Source: a virus. From it: a stretch of DNA of 29,799 bases. The position numbers and the translations under genes are program-made. This document shows positions 7,251 through 16,094 of this stretch, piece by piece; position 1 is the stretch's first letter; every line of letters starts with the position of its first letter. The notes under the pieces were generated by a model that had not been told where the DNA came from, did not search any database, and worked only from the letters and a program-made list of their open reading frames with translations. The DNA lies in the IMG/VR virus record IMGVR_UViG_3300031784_000142, positions 1 through 29,799 of that record. One strand, given 5' to 3'.

Positions 7251-8903
7251 TTAAAAACCACGAGGAGAATTTGACCTAGCTCTAGATACATAGTTAGAAT
7301 AAGCTATAGATTGGTCATTAATAAATGATCCAGAATATGGAATATCATATTGAGGAGCAAAATTATGAATAGGTGTAAAGGCCATAGTTACATCCATCAT
7401 TCGAGGTAATTGTCCTACATTGTCATTGTTTAACTCTACTAATCCATTAAATATATTTCCTTCTTGGTCTCTATTTATATCCCAACCTGCTTCAAAATTA
7501 GGTTTTAAACTAATACTGTTAACTATCCCAGGCATTTGATTAAAATAATTGCCAACTGTTAGTTTCACAATATTACCCATCATAAAACCTTGATTAGAAT
7601 AAGTAGGTGCTGTAGTTCCAACTAATTTGTTTAATTTTTTATATAATGGTATCATTTCAGCTCTAGAGTGAGCATATATAGTAAAACTTAAAGATATATC
7701 TCTAGTAAATCCACTATATTTATAAAAATTTTCTGCTCTACCTATATATTTGTAATTCTGCCAATCTCCTTTATAATTATCTCCTAAATCATTTATATAC
7801 GCTCTAAAAAATAAATAATCATTTTGAATAGTAGAGTCAGATGAAATAGCAGGGTTTAATATTTGAAAATAAAATCTTACTAAGTCTTTATTTTTCCATT
7901 CAGACGCTTCTTCTTCATTATTTATTACAAATAACTTATTGATTTCATCAGAATTTACAGAACCATTTGGATTTTGAAGTTTTTTTCTATCTTGTACACG
8001 ATATTCAGTTTTAGCTGTACCGTATGTTATTTCTCTATTGAATGTAGTATATGATGTTTCTGGGAGATTAGCATTTGGGTTAACAGCGTTTATAATAGCT
8101 CTAAAATCTGTAAATCCTGATTTGTTTACTTTATCAATAAAAGAAGGATTTTCTTTTAGTAAATCATTATCATAAGTATAAACATTATTTTGATTATACA
8201 ATATGTCATCATGTTCAGTAACATTTAAAGAATCTAATTTATAAGTATTAGTTCTATCTCTAAAAGTATAACTACCATTACCAGCTAATCTTATTCTAGT
8301 CCTACCTATACCTCCAACTGAATCTGGGCCTCCATCATAAGAAAGAGAATATTCAGAGTCTCTACTTATATGAAATGCTCTTTCTTGGGATGTTCTTGAT
8401 TCTGATCTACCTTTACTAGATATTTTATTATCAAATAATAAAGATAATCTACTAACATTATCAACTACATCCTTATTTAAAGTGTAATTAAAATATCCAC
8501 TAGTTCCTCCTTGAGCATATCCTAATTGAAAAGGATCTACACCTTGTTTATTTAAATGAAAACCTTCAGGTAATACAAGAACTTGTGATAAAGTACTAGT
8601 TGGTAAATATACCCTAGTTAAACCCCCAGGCATAGCTGGGTTTTGTCTTTCTAAAGCTATTTGCTTAGTTGTGAATAATACTCCTCTTGGTGAGGAATTA
8701 TCAGTGAAGAATTTAGTTAATCTCTCAAGATCAGTCAAAGAAGCCTGCAATGCTCCTTGTCTTAATAGAAAATCAGGAGGATTAACTGTTAGACCATCAG
8801 GTATAGGAGTGACAATATAGGGTTGGTTACTTGAACCGCCTCCTGGTCTGTCACCCCCATACTTTAATGATTTTAAATTTGTTTTTAGGTTGACTAATTT
8901 CAT
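7251..8903 (-). CDS. Unidentified baseplate/tail structural protein
   Basis: 550 aa, start codon overlapping the stop of the preceding 60-aa gene (TAATG at 8901-8905). The N-terminal region has a Gly-rich linker and a Pro-rich stretch (IVTPIPDGLTVNPPDFLLRQ). The middle is Asn-, Asp- and Tyr-rich. The best ordered part is the C-terminal third: FTRDISLSFTIYAHSRAEMI, then KKLNKLVGTTAPTYSNQGFM, then a VGNYFNQMPGIVNSISLKP segment and MAFTPIHNFAPQYD. Such 'mPGi..s' and 'v.m.FtPI..F' patterns look like a tail-tube-type beta-barrel, as in tube initiator proteins (T4 gp48/gp54, Afp5). Between tape measure and LysM adaptor this is the expected place for a tube-baseplate connector. The fold assignment is inference; structural role is likely. 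Confidence 0.72.
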   Translation of the reverse strand: MKLVNLKTNLKSLKYGGDRPGGGSSNQPYIVTPIPDGLTVNPPDFLLRQGALQASLTDLERLTKFFTDNSSPRGVLFTTKQIALERQNPAMPGGLTRVYLPTSTLSQVLVLPEGFHLNKQGVDPFQLGYAQGGTSGYFNYTLNKDVVDNVSRLSLLFDNKISSKGRSESRTSQERAFHISRDSEYSLSYDGGPDSVGGIGRTRIRLAGNGSYTFRDRTNTYKLDSLNVTEHDDILYNQNNVYTYDNDLLKENPSFIDKVNKSGFTDFRAIINAVNPNANLPETSYTTFNREITYGTAKTEYRVQDRKKLQNPNGSVNSDEINKLFVINNEEEASEWKNKDLVRFYFQILNPAISSDSTIQNDYLFFRAYINDLGDNYKGDWQNYKYIGRAENFYKYSGFTRDISLSFTIYAHSRAEMIPLYKKLNKLVGTTAPTYSNQGFMMGNIVKLTVGNYFNQMPGIVNSISLKPNFEAGWDINRDQEGNIFNGLVELNNDNVGQLPRMMDVTMAFTPIHNFAPQYDIPYSGSFINDQSIAYSNYVSRARSNSPRGF

Positions 8904-9085
8904 TAATCAGTTGGAGCATTATCTATATATTTAGGTGGAGTCACACCACGATAATTAGATAATTGGGTTCTTCGTAATGAGTCTGCTGGGTCAGGATAAA
9001 CCGCATCAGGTGGAGTAGCACCATCATAATCTGACAGAAGTGATTTTTGAGTCAACAATCTGTTTTTAAGTCCAAGTATTGCCAT
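8903..9085 (-). CDS. Small unidentified protein with an internal duplicated peptide
   Basis: 60 aa, preceded by one copy of the ATATTTATNA motif and translationally coupled to the 550-aa gene by a TAATG overlap. The chain contains two related segments: LSDYDGATPPDAVYPDPAD and LSNYRGVTPPKYIDNAPTD (consensus LS-Y-G-TPP). Pro and Asp are frequent; no hydrophobic helix, signal peptide or Cys is seen. It opens the baseplate block directly after the tape measure gene, so a small virion or assembly protein is plausible. I do not recognise a family. The frame is supported by tight spacing on both sides and by the motif upstream. Confidence 0.65.
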   Translation of the reverse strand: MAILGLKNRLLTQKSLLSDYDGATPPDAVYPDPADSLRRTQLSNYRGVTPPKYIDNAPTD

Positions 9086-9109
9086 GTTATTATTGGTTTT
9101 AAGGGTTTA

Positions 9110-9119
9110 TTATAAATAT
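9110..9119 (-). promoter_or_regulatory. ATATTTATNA motif, candidate late promoter (baseplate block)
   Basis: Coding-strand ATATTTATAA, 24 nt before the ATG of the 60-aa gene, in the 56-bp gap after the tape measure gene. It is one of eight such sites in the structural region and would serve the whole block from the 60-aa to the 178-aa gene. Confidence 0.45.
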
Positions 9120-9141
9120 ATAAATTTTAATTTTAATAATA

Positions 9142-12100
9142 TTATCCTCCAAAAGATGTTTGTCTTACTTTTGATACAAAAGTAGGTATATCAGATTTAA
9201 CATCAACTACTATTTTCTTATCAGTGCTAGATGCCATTACTTCTGTTAATCTATTTATAGCAGCTATAACAGCTGAGTTATCAACTACAGTTCCTCCACT
9301 AGTTGGAGAAGATTGAGGTTTATTAGTGGTTAAATAAACATTATCTTCTTTAATACCTTGCATTACTGGGGTTAATTGTCCTTTTTGGAATGTAGATACT
9401 ACTGGACCACCGTTAAGGTTAAGTTCACCGTCTTGGGCTTGAACAATGCCATCTTTTACTTTTTTAACACCACCAAAGAATGAATTTGATACTCCTTGGC
9501 CTCCACCTTCAACAAATGAAACTAACGATCCCATTAAACCACTAAATATAGCTCCTACACCTTCAGCTAATTTTTCAGCATCCATAGGATTTTTAGATAC
9601 AGATTCATGCAATTTAAGCATTTGATCTGATACTTTAACTATAGGAGTAACATCTCCCATGCTAGTTATTGTTTCAGCTAAAACCTTAAATGAATCACTT
9701 AAAGTAACAATAGCTTCAGCTAAAGATACAAATTTAGCTGGATCAAAATTTGCTATATTTGTAAGTTGAGTGTGAAGTTGAGGCAATAAATTAATTAAGT
9801 CTGAAATGACTTTATTTATTGTAACTTTATTTATATTATCCATTCCTTTTTTAAGGGAAGTCATGCTAGCAGGAAATTTATCTAATTTTAACTCAGCAAA
9901 TTTTTCAAATGATGTTAAATCTAAACCAGCAAAACTAGTGTTTAGATCAGTAAGGAGTTGTTTAAAACTAGTAAGATCCATCTTACCAAGTCCTGTTTTT
10001 TCATCAGTTGATGATAATTTTTTTACACCCTTAATAAAACCATCTACAGATTTGTCTAAATCAGAAAAGTTAGTTCCTAAAAATGATGTTATACCACTCA
10101 TATCAGAACCAAATGCTATATTTAATTCTGTAAATACATTTTGAAGATTTTCAAATGGATTTTTTGGAGTATTTGCATCTCCAAAATCATAACTTCCACC
10201 TAAAGCATTAAGTTCATCTAAAGCTTCTTTAAATTTACCAATTTTAGCTTTAATATCTCCTAATTCCATTTTAGCAAAGTTACTTAGATTTTCAAATACT
10301 TTTGAATCTCCTTGAAAAGCTTCACTTAATTTTTCAATAGGTTCTTTTAAATTAACTATATTATTATAATCACCTTCTTTTACTGTACTAGCTACTGTGT
10401 TAAGAGCATCTACACCATTTTTAAAATTAGTAGCGGCATTTACTAAATTAGATTTAGCTAACTCAGCAAATTTAAGAATATTCTCCATTTGTAAGCTACC
10501 TATAGCATTATCAAATGCTTGAAAAGAGGTAACTACAGGTTGAAGTTGCTCAGAAGTGACATTAATGCTTAATTTAGCAAAATGTTCAATTCCTGCTTTT
10601 AAATTATCTCCAGCCCCTACTAAATTTCCTTTAGATAACTCAGCAAATTTAATTATGTTATCTAAACCCGCAGCTGTAAAAGATGTAGAAAGAATTCTAA
10701 ATGCTGTTTTGATTTTTTCTGTATTCTCTTCTGAGATGTCAAAGGTCATGTTACCTAAGGTCTCAATAGCTGTTTTAAGTTTAGTAGCAGCTTCTTCTAA
10801 ACCACCTTTAGATAATTCAGCAAATTTAACTATATTGTCTATACCTAAACTTCCAAAAACTTGAGCTAATTTATGGAATGATTTTCGAGTAGCATCTAAC
10901 TTATCACCGTCTATAACTAACCCTCCAAGCTGTTTTGTAAACTCATCAATTCCTAATTTAAGAGTAGTAACAGCTGATACTAAACCAACTTTAGCAATTT
11001 GACCAAATTCTGTTAATTGGCTAAAATCTAATTCACCAAGTACATCTTCAAATTCATCAGCTATAAGCTCTATACTAGCTAATGAGGCTATAACAGCTTC
11101 ATTTGACTTACCATTAATTTTGATTTTCTCCATCTCGGACATGCCTCTTGCTAAATTGCGAACAGCTCCTACTATACTAACATTAGCTAGTTCAGAAAAT
11201 TGGAGAAGAGCATCTATATCTAATTCATCTATAGCATCTTCTACTTCATCAAAAACATCTTCTAATTGATCAAAATATTCAGCTAATTTTGATGAGAACC
11301 CAGTTATCATGCTTTTATCTAAAGCTTCACCTTTTAAATCTAAAGTAGCTAATTCTTGTATTCCTGCTACTAAATTTTGGGCGGCGCCAGCTAAACTAGC
11401 ACCAGCTAACTCACTAAAAGCTAAAAGTTCATCTATATCTAATTCATCAAAAGCATCTTCTATTTCTTCAAAAATATCCTCTAATTTATCAAAATCAGCA
11501 TCTGCTAAATTAGTGGTTAAAGAAGTAATGCCTTTATTTAACTCTACTCCTAAAGTTTCTAATTTTCCTCCACCAGCAACTTTTATTAAAGCATCTAATC
11601 CTCCAGCTACAACATACAGAGCACCCCCCATAGCTACTAAAGCAGCTACACCCGCTAGAAAAACTGCAGCTCCAATACCAGAAGCCATAGCTGCTCCTAA
11701 TCCTAATACTGCTCCTGTTAATAATACTAAAGCACCAGCAGCTATACCTAAATCTTCTGCTTTAACAGTAGCAAATTTATTCATAGCATCAGCCATAATC
11801 CATAGTGATCCAGCCATTATTACCATAGCAGCTGATGCTACTAACACATCACCTTTTCCTAAAAGTTTACTAAGAGCAAAAACAGCACCTCCTAAAGCTA
11901 ATAAAGCAACTGTTCCTTTTCCAATATCTTCCCAATCAACTAAAGCAAACTCTTGGAATGCTTTAGCTGCTATATATAATGATCCAGCTATTAAAACTAA
12001 AGCAGCAGATGCTTTTAGTAAACCTCCAGCTGCTTTTCCCATTGTTGAACCAAATTTTGATAATTTACCACCTGCTTTATCAGCTCCTTCTGGGACAGGG

Positions 12101-15027
12101 ACAGCTCCAGGAGCTGCTCCTCCGGCTGCGGCCATTCCGCTCCCAGCTGCTCCCGCTGCTCCTTTAGCTCCAGCAGTGACAGATGAGGCTTTACTTCCTA
12201 ATCCTTCTCCAGCTGCTTGTCGAGCTAAAACCATTTTTCGCTTATCAGCAAAACTAGTTGCTCCAGCAACTCCACCTGTGACTCCTGTTGTAGCGCCCGC
12301 AGCTCCAGCGGCTTTACCTCCTTTTCCAAAAAATCCTTTGATTTTATCCATTATCCCACCACCTTCACCTTTTCCTCCTCCAGGTATTCCATCAGCTGAT
12401 CTAATCCACATAGCATTCACGCGGCTACCGCCTGGGGCTCCTAACACAGCACTTTTAAGACTTCTAGCGGCAGTTAAAGCTTTAAAAGCTACAAATGTTA
12501 TAGCTATTTCTTTTAAATGGTCTGTAATAAAGCCAAAAAGTTTTGTTACACCTTTAGCTAAGGTCTCAATAAATGATTTTATTTCTTCTTTGTTTTCATT
12601 TATTTTTTTAAGAACACCCGCTACTCCTCCAGCTAAAGCTTTAATCAATGTTCCTACTGTAGGAGCTATTTCTTGAATAATACTAGCTAAATATTTTACT
12701 ATAGGTATAACATCTTTTTTAATAACAGGTCCTAATGATTTGATTAAGGCAAATAAAGTCTTACCAGCACCACCTGCTACTTCAGTTAGCATTTTAGCTA
12801 AGTCTAATATAGCAGGCATAATATCGTTTTTAAGGACATCAGACATTGCTCCTGCGCTATCAGGTGAGAAGAAAGCTGTAATTGCTTTACCTAACTCAAC
12901 AAACACAGGTCTCATGCCGTTTATAGCAGTCATAAACATTTTTATGTTTGCTGGGCTGAATACTGCTTTAAATAATGGCCATAATCTTGTAGCCATATAA
13001 TCTCTAAAATCTTCTAAAGCACGAGACATAGCTTCAGCTCGTTTAGAAGCAGCTAACTGGTTAGATATGTCAGCTTTTGTCATTCTCTTAGCTGCTTCTT
13101 CTCTGCTAATATTATGTTTATCCATTAACCCTTGTAGGGTTTTTTCAATATCAATTCTATCAGCTCCAAATTTATTGACTAACAGCTGTTGAGATCTAGC
13201 TTCAAGCAATTTATCTTTACTTATACCTAAAGTTTTAGCTAATGCTTCTTGATTAAGAACATTACCTTCAATAGCAGCTCCTTGAGATTGTAATATTTTA
13301 TCTAATTCTTTAGCCGCTGCGACTGTGTCTCCTCTTAAAGCAGCTTGTTGATAAGCATCAATATTAATTTCTCTGCCGGTTAAAGCTTGATACTCTAATT
13401 GATTTTGAATAGAAGATTCAAAATCTAATGTTTGCTCAGCAGCGCTAGCTATTTCATCTAAAGTCATATTTAGTTTAGTAGCTTGATAAGCGGCTTCAGC
13501 TAATGCTTTAGGATTTTGTTTTAAATTAAATGTTACAGCGGCACTAGCTTTAAGAGCTGTTTGTTCTATTAATCTTTGACTAACAGATGTTTTATATTTA
13601 CTATTTAATAGTGCTCCTTGAACTTTAATATTTTCTAAAACTTCTTTAGAACTTTTATTTTGTGTTATACCTAATCTCTCAAGTTTACCTGTTTCCTCAG
13701 CTGAATATCCTAGCCAATATGATAAGTCATGAGCGTCTTTTACAGATTTGGTCATTTGAGAAGCAAATAAACCTGTACCATCTGTTATAGCTTTAAGAGC
13801 AGGGCCTGCTTCAGCTACTCTCATAAAAGGATCAGCTGCTGCTGCAGCATTTAAACCATTTCTTATAGCATTTACTTGTCCACCAACTGCACTAAAGTTC
13901 TGAGCAGCAAATTGACCTGCTTTAGCATATTTTTCAAACACAGCAGCAAATTGATCTGCCATGCCCCATAGATTTTTAACAAAACCTACTACAGAACTAA
14001 CACCTCCTTTTAATAATGAGAAACCTTTTTTAATTAAACCAACACCAGCTGATACAGCTTTAGCTGCTAGTCCAGCCATAACTAAAGGATCAGTTAGGTT
14101 TTTCATTATAGACCCACCTAAAGAACCTATACCAGCTTTTAAAATTTTAAATTGACCTACTAATCCTGCTGATTTTGTGCCTCCTTTAGTAACTTGGTGA
14201 GCTACTTCTTTCATTTTTTCTTTAGCTTCATCCAAACCCATTTGGTCTGCTAATGATCCTAAACCAGCTTTGTTTAAAGCCTTACCTATGCCATCTATAG
14301 CTGCTCCGCTTAAACCAAGAGCTTTTTCAAGATTTTTAGCTTTTTGAGTTTCTTCATCTATAGTTTTAAGTAAACCTTTATAAAGTTCATTTTGATTTTC
14401 TAGAATTGAAGCATTTTCTTTTAAAAGACCTTGGGTTTTACGTAAAAGTTCACCTTGTTTTTCTTCTTTTTCATATATAGCATCTATAGTTTTTTGATAT
14501 TTATCAATTAAACTTTGTGATGCATGTTGGTTTTTTAATCTTTCAAGATGTTTTTCTTTAGCTTTTTTTAAATTTTCAAGATTTTCTAATTCTGATTTTT
14601 GTTCTTTTTCTTTATCTTTTAATAATTCTTGAGCATTCTCAAGTTCTAATCTAGCAAGTTCAGCTTTTTTCTTTTTATTAGCGAGCTCTTTAGAAGAAAG
14701 TTCACTTATACCTTGTTGATGAGACTGAATTTGGCTGGCTAAAGATGATAAATTATTATAAATCTTATTAGATTCTCTTAAACCAATATTAGCATTACTA
14801 ATTTCTTGAACAATTCTTTTAAATCCTACAGCAGCGTAAGATATTTCATCATTTTGTTCTTTAAATTCTTTATTAAGTTTTTCAAAAATAAACTTAATAT
14901 TATCAGCACTTTTTTCTAAATCTTGTAAATTAGTTGTGTCTACATTTTGTTTAAGAGCTTTAGAGAGTCTTTCTATCTCTAAAAGCATTTTCCTTAAATT
15001 ATCTGCTTCCTGTGGGGTTAGTGCCAT
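9142..15027 (-). CDS. Tape measure protein (tail length ruler)
   Basis: 1961 aa, the largest gene in the window and located between the chaperone frames and baseplate genes, as expected. Tape measure proteins set tail length and leave the tube at infection. Seen in order: strong charged coiled coil (about 110-240); Ala/Gly-rich segments with amphipathic helices (about 300-460), including GLIKKGFSLLKGG; helical region to about 880; a Gly/Ala/Pro linker (about 900-995); a cluster of hydrophobic, membrane-like helices (about 1000-1146) such as ASAALVLIAGSLYIAAKAF and VFLAGVAALVAMGGALYVVA; then about nine or ten degenerate repeats of roughly 60 residues with a FAELSKGNLV-type core (about 1165-1785); and a C-terminal segment VQAQDGELNLNGGPVV common near tape measure ends. 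No peptidase or muramidase motif was found. T4 gp29 is only 590 aa, so this tail should be much longer. Confidence 0.93.
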   Translation of the reverse strand: MALTPQEADNLRKMLLEIERLSKALKQNVDTTNLQDLEKSADNIKFIFEKLNKEFKEQNDEISYAAVGFKRIVQEISNANIGLRESNKIYNNLSSLASQIQSHQQGISELSSKELANKKKKAELARLELENAQELLKDKEKEQKSELENLENLKKAKEKHLERLKNQHASQSLIDKYQKTIDAIYEKEEKQGELLRKTQGLLKENASILENQNELYKGLLKTIDEETQKAKNLEKALGLSGAAIDGIGKALNKAGLGSLADQMGLDEAKEKMKEVAHQVTKGGTKSAGLVGQFKILKAGIGSLGGSIMKNLTDPLVMAGLAAKAVSAGVGLIKKGFSLLKGGVSSVVGFVKNLWGMADQFAAVFEKYAKAGQFAAQNFSAVGGQVNAIRNGLNAAAAADPFMRVAEAGPALKAITDGTGLFASQMTKSVKDAHDLSYWLGYSAEETGKLERLGITQNKSSKEVLENIKVQGALLNSKYKTSVSQRLIEQTALKASAAVTFNLKQNPKALAEAAYQATKLNMTLDEIASAAEQTLDFESSIQNQLEYQALTGREINIDAYQQAALRGDTVAAAKELDKILQSQGAAIEGNVLNQEALAKTLGISKDKLLEARSQQLLVNKFGADRIDIEKTLQGLMDKHNISREEAAKRMTKADISNQLAASKRAEAMSRALEDFRDYMATRLWPLFKAVFSPANIKMFMTAINGMRPVFVELGKAITAFFSPDSAGAMSDVLKNDIMPAILDLAKMLTEVAGGAGKTLFALIKSLGPVIKKDVIPIVKYLASIIQEIAPTVGTLIKALAGGVAGVLKKINENKEEIKSFIETLAKGVTKLFGFITDHLKEIAITFVAFKALTAARSLKSAVLGAPGGSRVNAMWIRSADGIPGGGKGEGGGIMDKIKGFFGKGGKAAGAAGATTGVTGGVAGATSFADKRKMVLARQAAGEGLGSKASSVTAGAKGAAGAAGSGMAAAGGAAPGAVPVPEGADKAGGKLSKFGSTMGKAAGGLLKASAALVLIAGSLYIAAKAFQEFALVDWEDIGKGTVALLALGGAVFALSKLLGKGDVLVASAAMVIMAGSLWIMADAMNKFATVKAEDLGIAAGALVLLTGAVLGLGAAMASGIGAAVFLAGVAALVAMGGALYVVAGGLDALIKVAGGGKLETLGVELNKGITSLTTNLADADFDKLEDIFEEIEDAFDELDIDELLAFSELAGASLAGAAQNLVAGIQELATLDLKGEALDKSMITGFSSKLAEYFDQLEDVFDEVEDAIDELDIDALLQFSELANVSIVGAVRNLARGMSEMEKIKINGKSNEAVIASLASIELIADEFEDVLGELDFSQLTEFGQIAKVGLVSAVTTLKLGIDEFTKQLGGLVIDGDKLDATRKSFHKLAQVFGSLGIDNIVKFAELSKGGLEEAATKLKTAIETLGNMTFDISEENTEKIKTAFRILSTSFTAAGLDNIIKFAELSKGNLVGAGDNLKAGIEHFAKLSINVTSEQLQPVVTSFQAFDNAIGSLQMENILKFAELAKSNLVNAATNFKNGVDALNTVASTVKEGDYNNIVNLKEPIEKLSEAFQGDSKVFENLSNFAKMELGDIKAKIGKFKEALDELNALGGSYDFGDANTPKNPFENLQNVFTELNIAFGSDMSGITSFLGTNFSDLDKSVDGFIKGVKKLSSTDEKTGLGKMDLTSFKQLLTDLNTSFAGLDLTSFEKFAELKLDKFPASMTSLKKGMDNINKVTINKVISDLINLLPQLHTQLTNIANFDPAKFVSLAEAIVTLSDSFKVLAETITSMGDVTPIVKVSDQMLKLHESVSKNPMDAEKLAEGVGAIFSGLMGSLVSFVEGGGQGVSNSFFGGVKKVKDGIVQAQDGELNLNGGPVVSTFQKGQLTPVMQGIKEDNVYLTTNKPQSSPTSGGTVVDNSAVIAAINRLTEVMASSTDKKIVVDVKSDIPTFVSKVRQTSFGG
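9680..11530 (-). repeat. Degenerate ~60-residue (about 180-bp) tandem repeats inside the tape measure gene
   Basis: The core IIKFAELSKGNLV...A...LK.GI recurs. Its DNA trace (plus-strand a[ag][ct]tcagcaaattt or close variants) is visible near 9890, 10270, 10460, 10640, 10820, 11000, 11190 and 11408, a spacing of about 180-220 bp apart from the first interval, which spans two units. Three middle units (near 10460, 10640, 10820) are the most alike; outer units are more diverged. The two units nearest the membrane-like helices are Asp/Glu-rich (DELDIDELLAFSELAG and similar). The pattern suggests growth of the ruler by tandem duplication. Confidence 0.75.
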
Positions 15028-15049
15028 AGTGTTTTATAATAGTAATATA

Positions 15050-15059
15050 TTATAAATAT
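15050..15059 (-). promoter_or_regulatory. ATATTTATNA motif, candidate late promoter (tape measure)
   Basis: Coding-strand ATATTTATAA, 22 nt before the tape measure ATG; its first base overlaps the stop codon of the upstream 99-aa frame. It is the only copy in the 31-bp gap. Confidence 0.45.
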
Positions 15060-15358
15060 TAATACTTTGGAGCTTTATTGGCTAATTTACCTTTAAAATG
15101 GTCTGGGAGTTGAATTTTACCATCTTTAATAGCGTTAGTTTGAGAAGCTAAATCACCATTTTTATTACCATTTTTCTCTTCATAATGTTCTTTCATTTTA
15201 TGGAAAGTGAATTTACGAAGCCAAATGGGCATGTTATAGACTGTCTCCCAGTCATAACCGCCCTGGCCATGAAAAACTATCTCATGAATTTGAGTAAATA
15301 AATTAACTCGGAATTGTTTGGCTATCTCAGAGGTCAGGCCAAAAAAAGCTAAGTCCAA
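15059..15358 (-). CDS. Tail assembly chaperone, downstream frame (probably expressed by frameshift)
   Basis: 99-codon frame from a TTG at 15358; there is no ATG before about residue 43, although the chain reads as coding from the beginning. Core: QIHEIVFHGQGGYDWETVYN followed by MPIWLRKFTFHKMKEHYEEK, a pattern typical of the small protein just upstream of the tape measure in T4-like phages. The frame overlaps the 244-aa gene by 32 bp, and a run of seven T (15341-15347) lies in the overlap, five codons before the 244-aa stop. Position (tube, then this pair, then tape measure) matches the G/GT chaperone genes of other tailed phages, where the second frame is made only as a fusion by ribosomal frameshift. 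Independent TTG initiation is possible but looks weak. Confidence 0.75.
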   Translation of the reverse strand: MDLAFFGLTSEIAKQFRVNLFTQIHEIVFHGQGGYDWETVYNMPIWLRKFTFHKMKEHYEEKNGNKNGDLASQTNAIKDGKIQLPDHFKGKLANKAPKY

Positions 15359-16061
15359 TGGGAATGTTAACTTTTGAGTCGCTCCCTTCGGGAAAAAAGG
15401 TCAGATCAACATCTGGTTGTACCTCCTTTATATGCTCTCTAAAAGCTTTAGAATCACGAGCTAAAAAAGCGTTATCAACAAAATGTCTAATGTCTTTAGC
15501 TTCTTCATTACCATCAACAGAAGTAATCATATACTTTAAACGAGTTGACAATTCTGGTGATGCGTTTTTATTAATTTTCTTTATACCTTCTAATTCAGCA
15601 TTAATTTTTTTCTCATCATACCCTGTTAAAAGTTTGTAAGTAATTTTAGTACCAGTTGAAGGAAGAGTATAAGAAAATTCATTCACTCCTTTTTTAAATA
15701 AAGATTCATCTAAAGACTTATTTTCAATAAGTGATAAATCAATAGTTTGTTCTTCACCATTATAAGTAAATGTATACTCATTACCATAGCCTAAAATACG
15801 AGCTGCTACTAATAAAGCATTTTTATCACCTACAATTAAATCTTCATATTTTACACCTGGAGTGATGATTAAAGATTTAATTAACTCATCTAATACTGTT
15901 CCTTTTTGAATGTAAGATTGATTAGTCAAAATGTCTTCTTCTTTAGCGGTCATATATTTCATTTCAATTTTACCACTTGATAGAGGACTTTCTTCTGGGT
16001 AAACTAAACCTTTAGAGGGTAGTTCAATAACTTCTGTTGGGATACTTAATTTGTTTTCCAT
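15327..16061 (-). CDS. T4 gp26-like baseplate/tail assembly protein (upstream chaperone frame)
   Basis: 244 aa, TGA stop at 15329-15327. Begins LSIPTEVIELPSKGLVYPEE, a hallmark start of the T4 baseplate (gp26-type) family, followed by IEMKYMTAKEEDILTNQSYI, a helical core with ELIKSLIITPGVKYEDLIVG, and a beta-rich middle. In T4, gp26 helps assemble the baseplate hub. In this place, directly between tube and tape measure, the protein should act as the tail assembly chaperone that keeps the tape measure soluble. Preceded by a terminator and one ATATTTATNA motif, so it starts its own transcript. The last codons contain TTT TTT TGG, where a +1 (or -2) shift would join residue 240 to the 99-aa frame, giving a fusion of about 333 aa. 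Confidence 0.83.
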   Translation of the reverse strand: MENKLSIPTEVIELPSKGLVYPEESPLSSGKIEMKYMTAKEEDILTNQSYIQKGTVLDELIKSLIITPGVKYEDLIVGDKNALLVAARILGYGNEYTFTYNGEEQTIDLSLIENKSLDESLFKKGVNEFSYTLPSTGTKITYKLLTGYDEKKINAELEGIKKINKNASPELSTRLKYMITSVDGNEEAKDIRHFVDNAFLARDSKAFREHIKEVQPDVDLTFFPEGSDSKVNIPIGLSFFWPDL

Positions 16062-16094
16062 AAATAATTTTATTATAACATTTTTGTTTGTTAC

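Noticed and set aside
11309-12676. Long plus-strand open frame of 455 codons
   Set aside because: It is antisense to the Ala/Gly/Leu-rich part of the tape measure gene. Its product is a Pro/Ala/Lys-rich low-complexity chain, as expected from the complement of that composition, and nothing supports plus-strand genes anywhere in the window.
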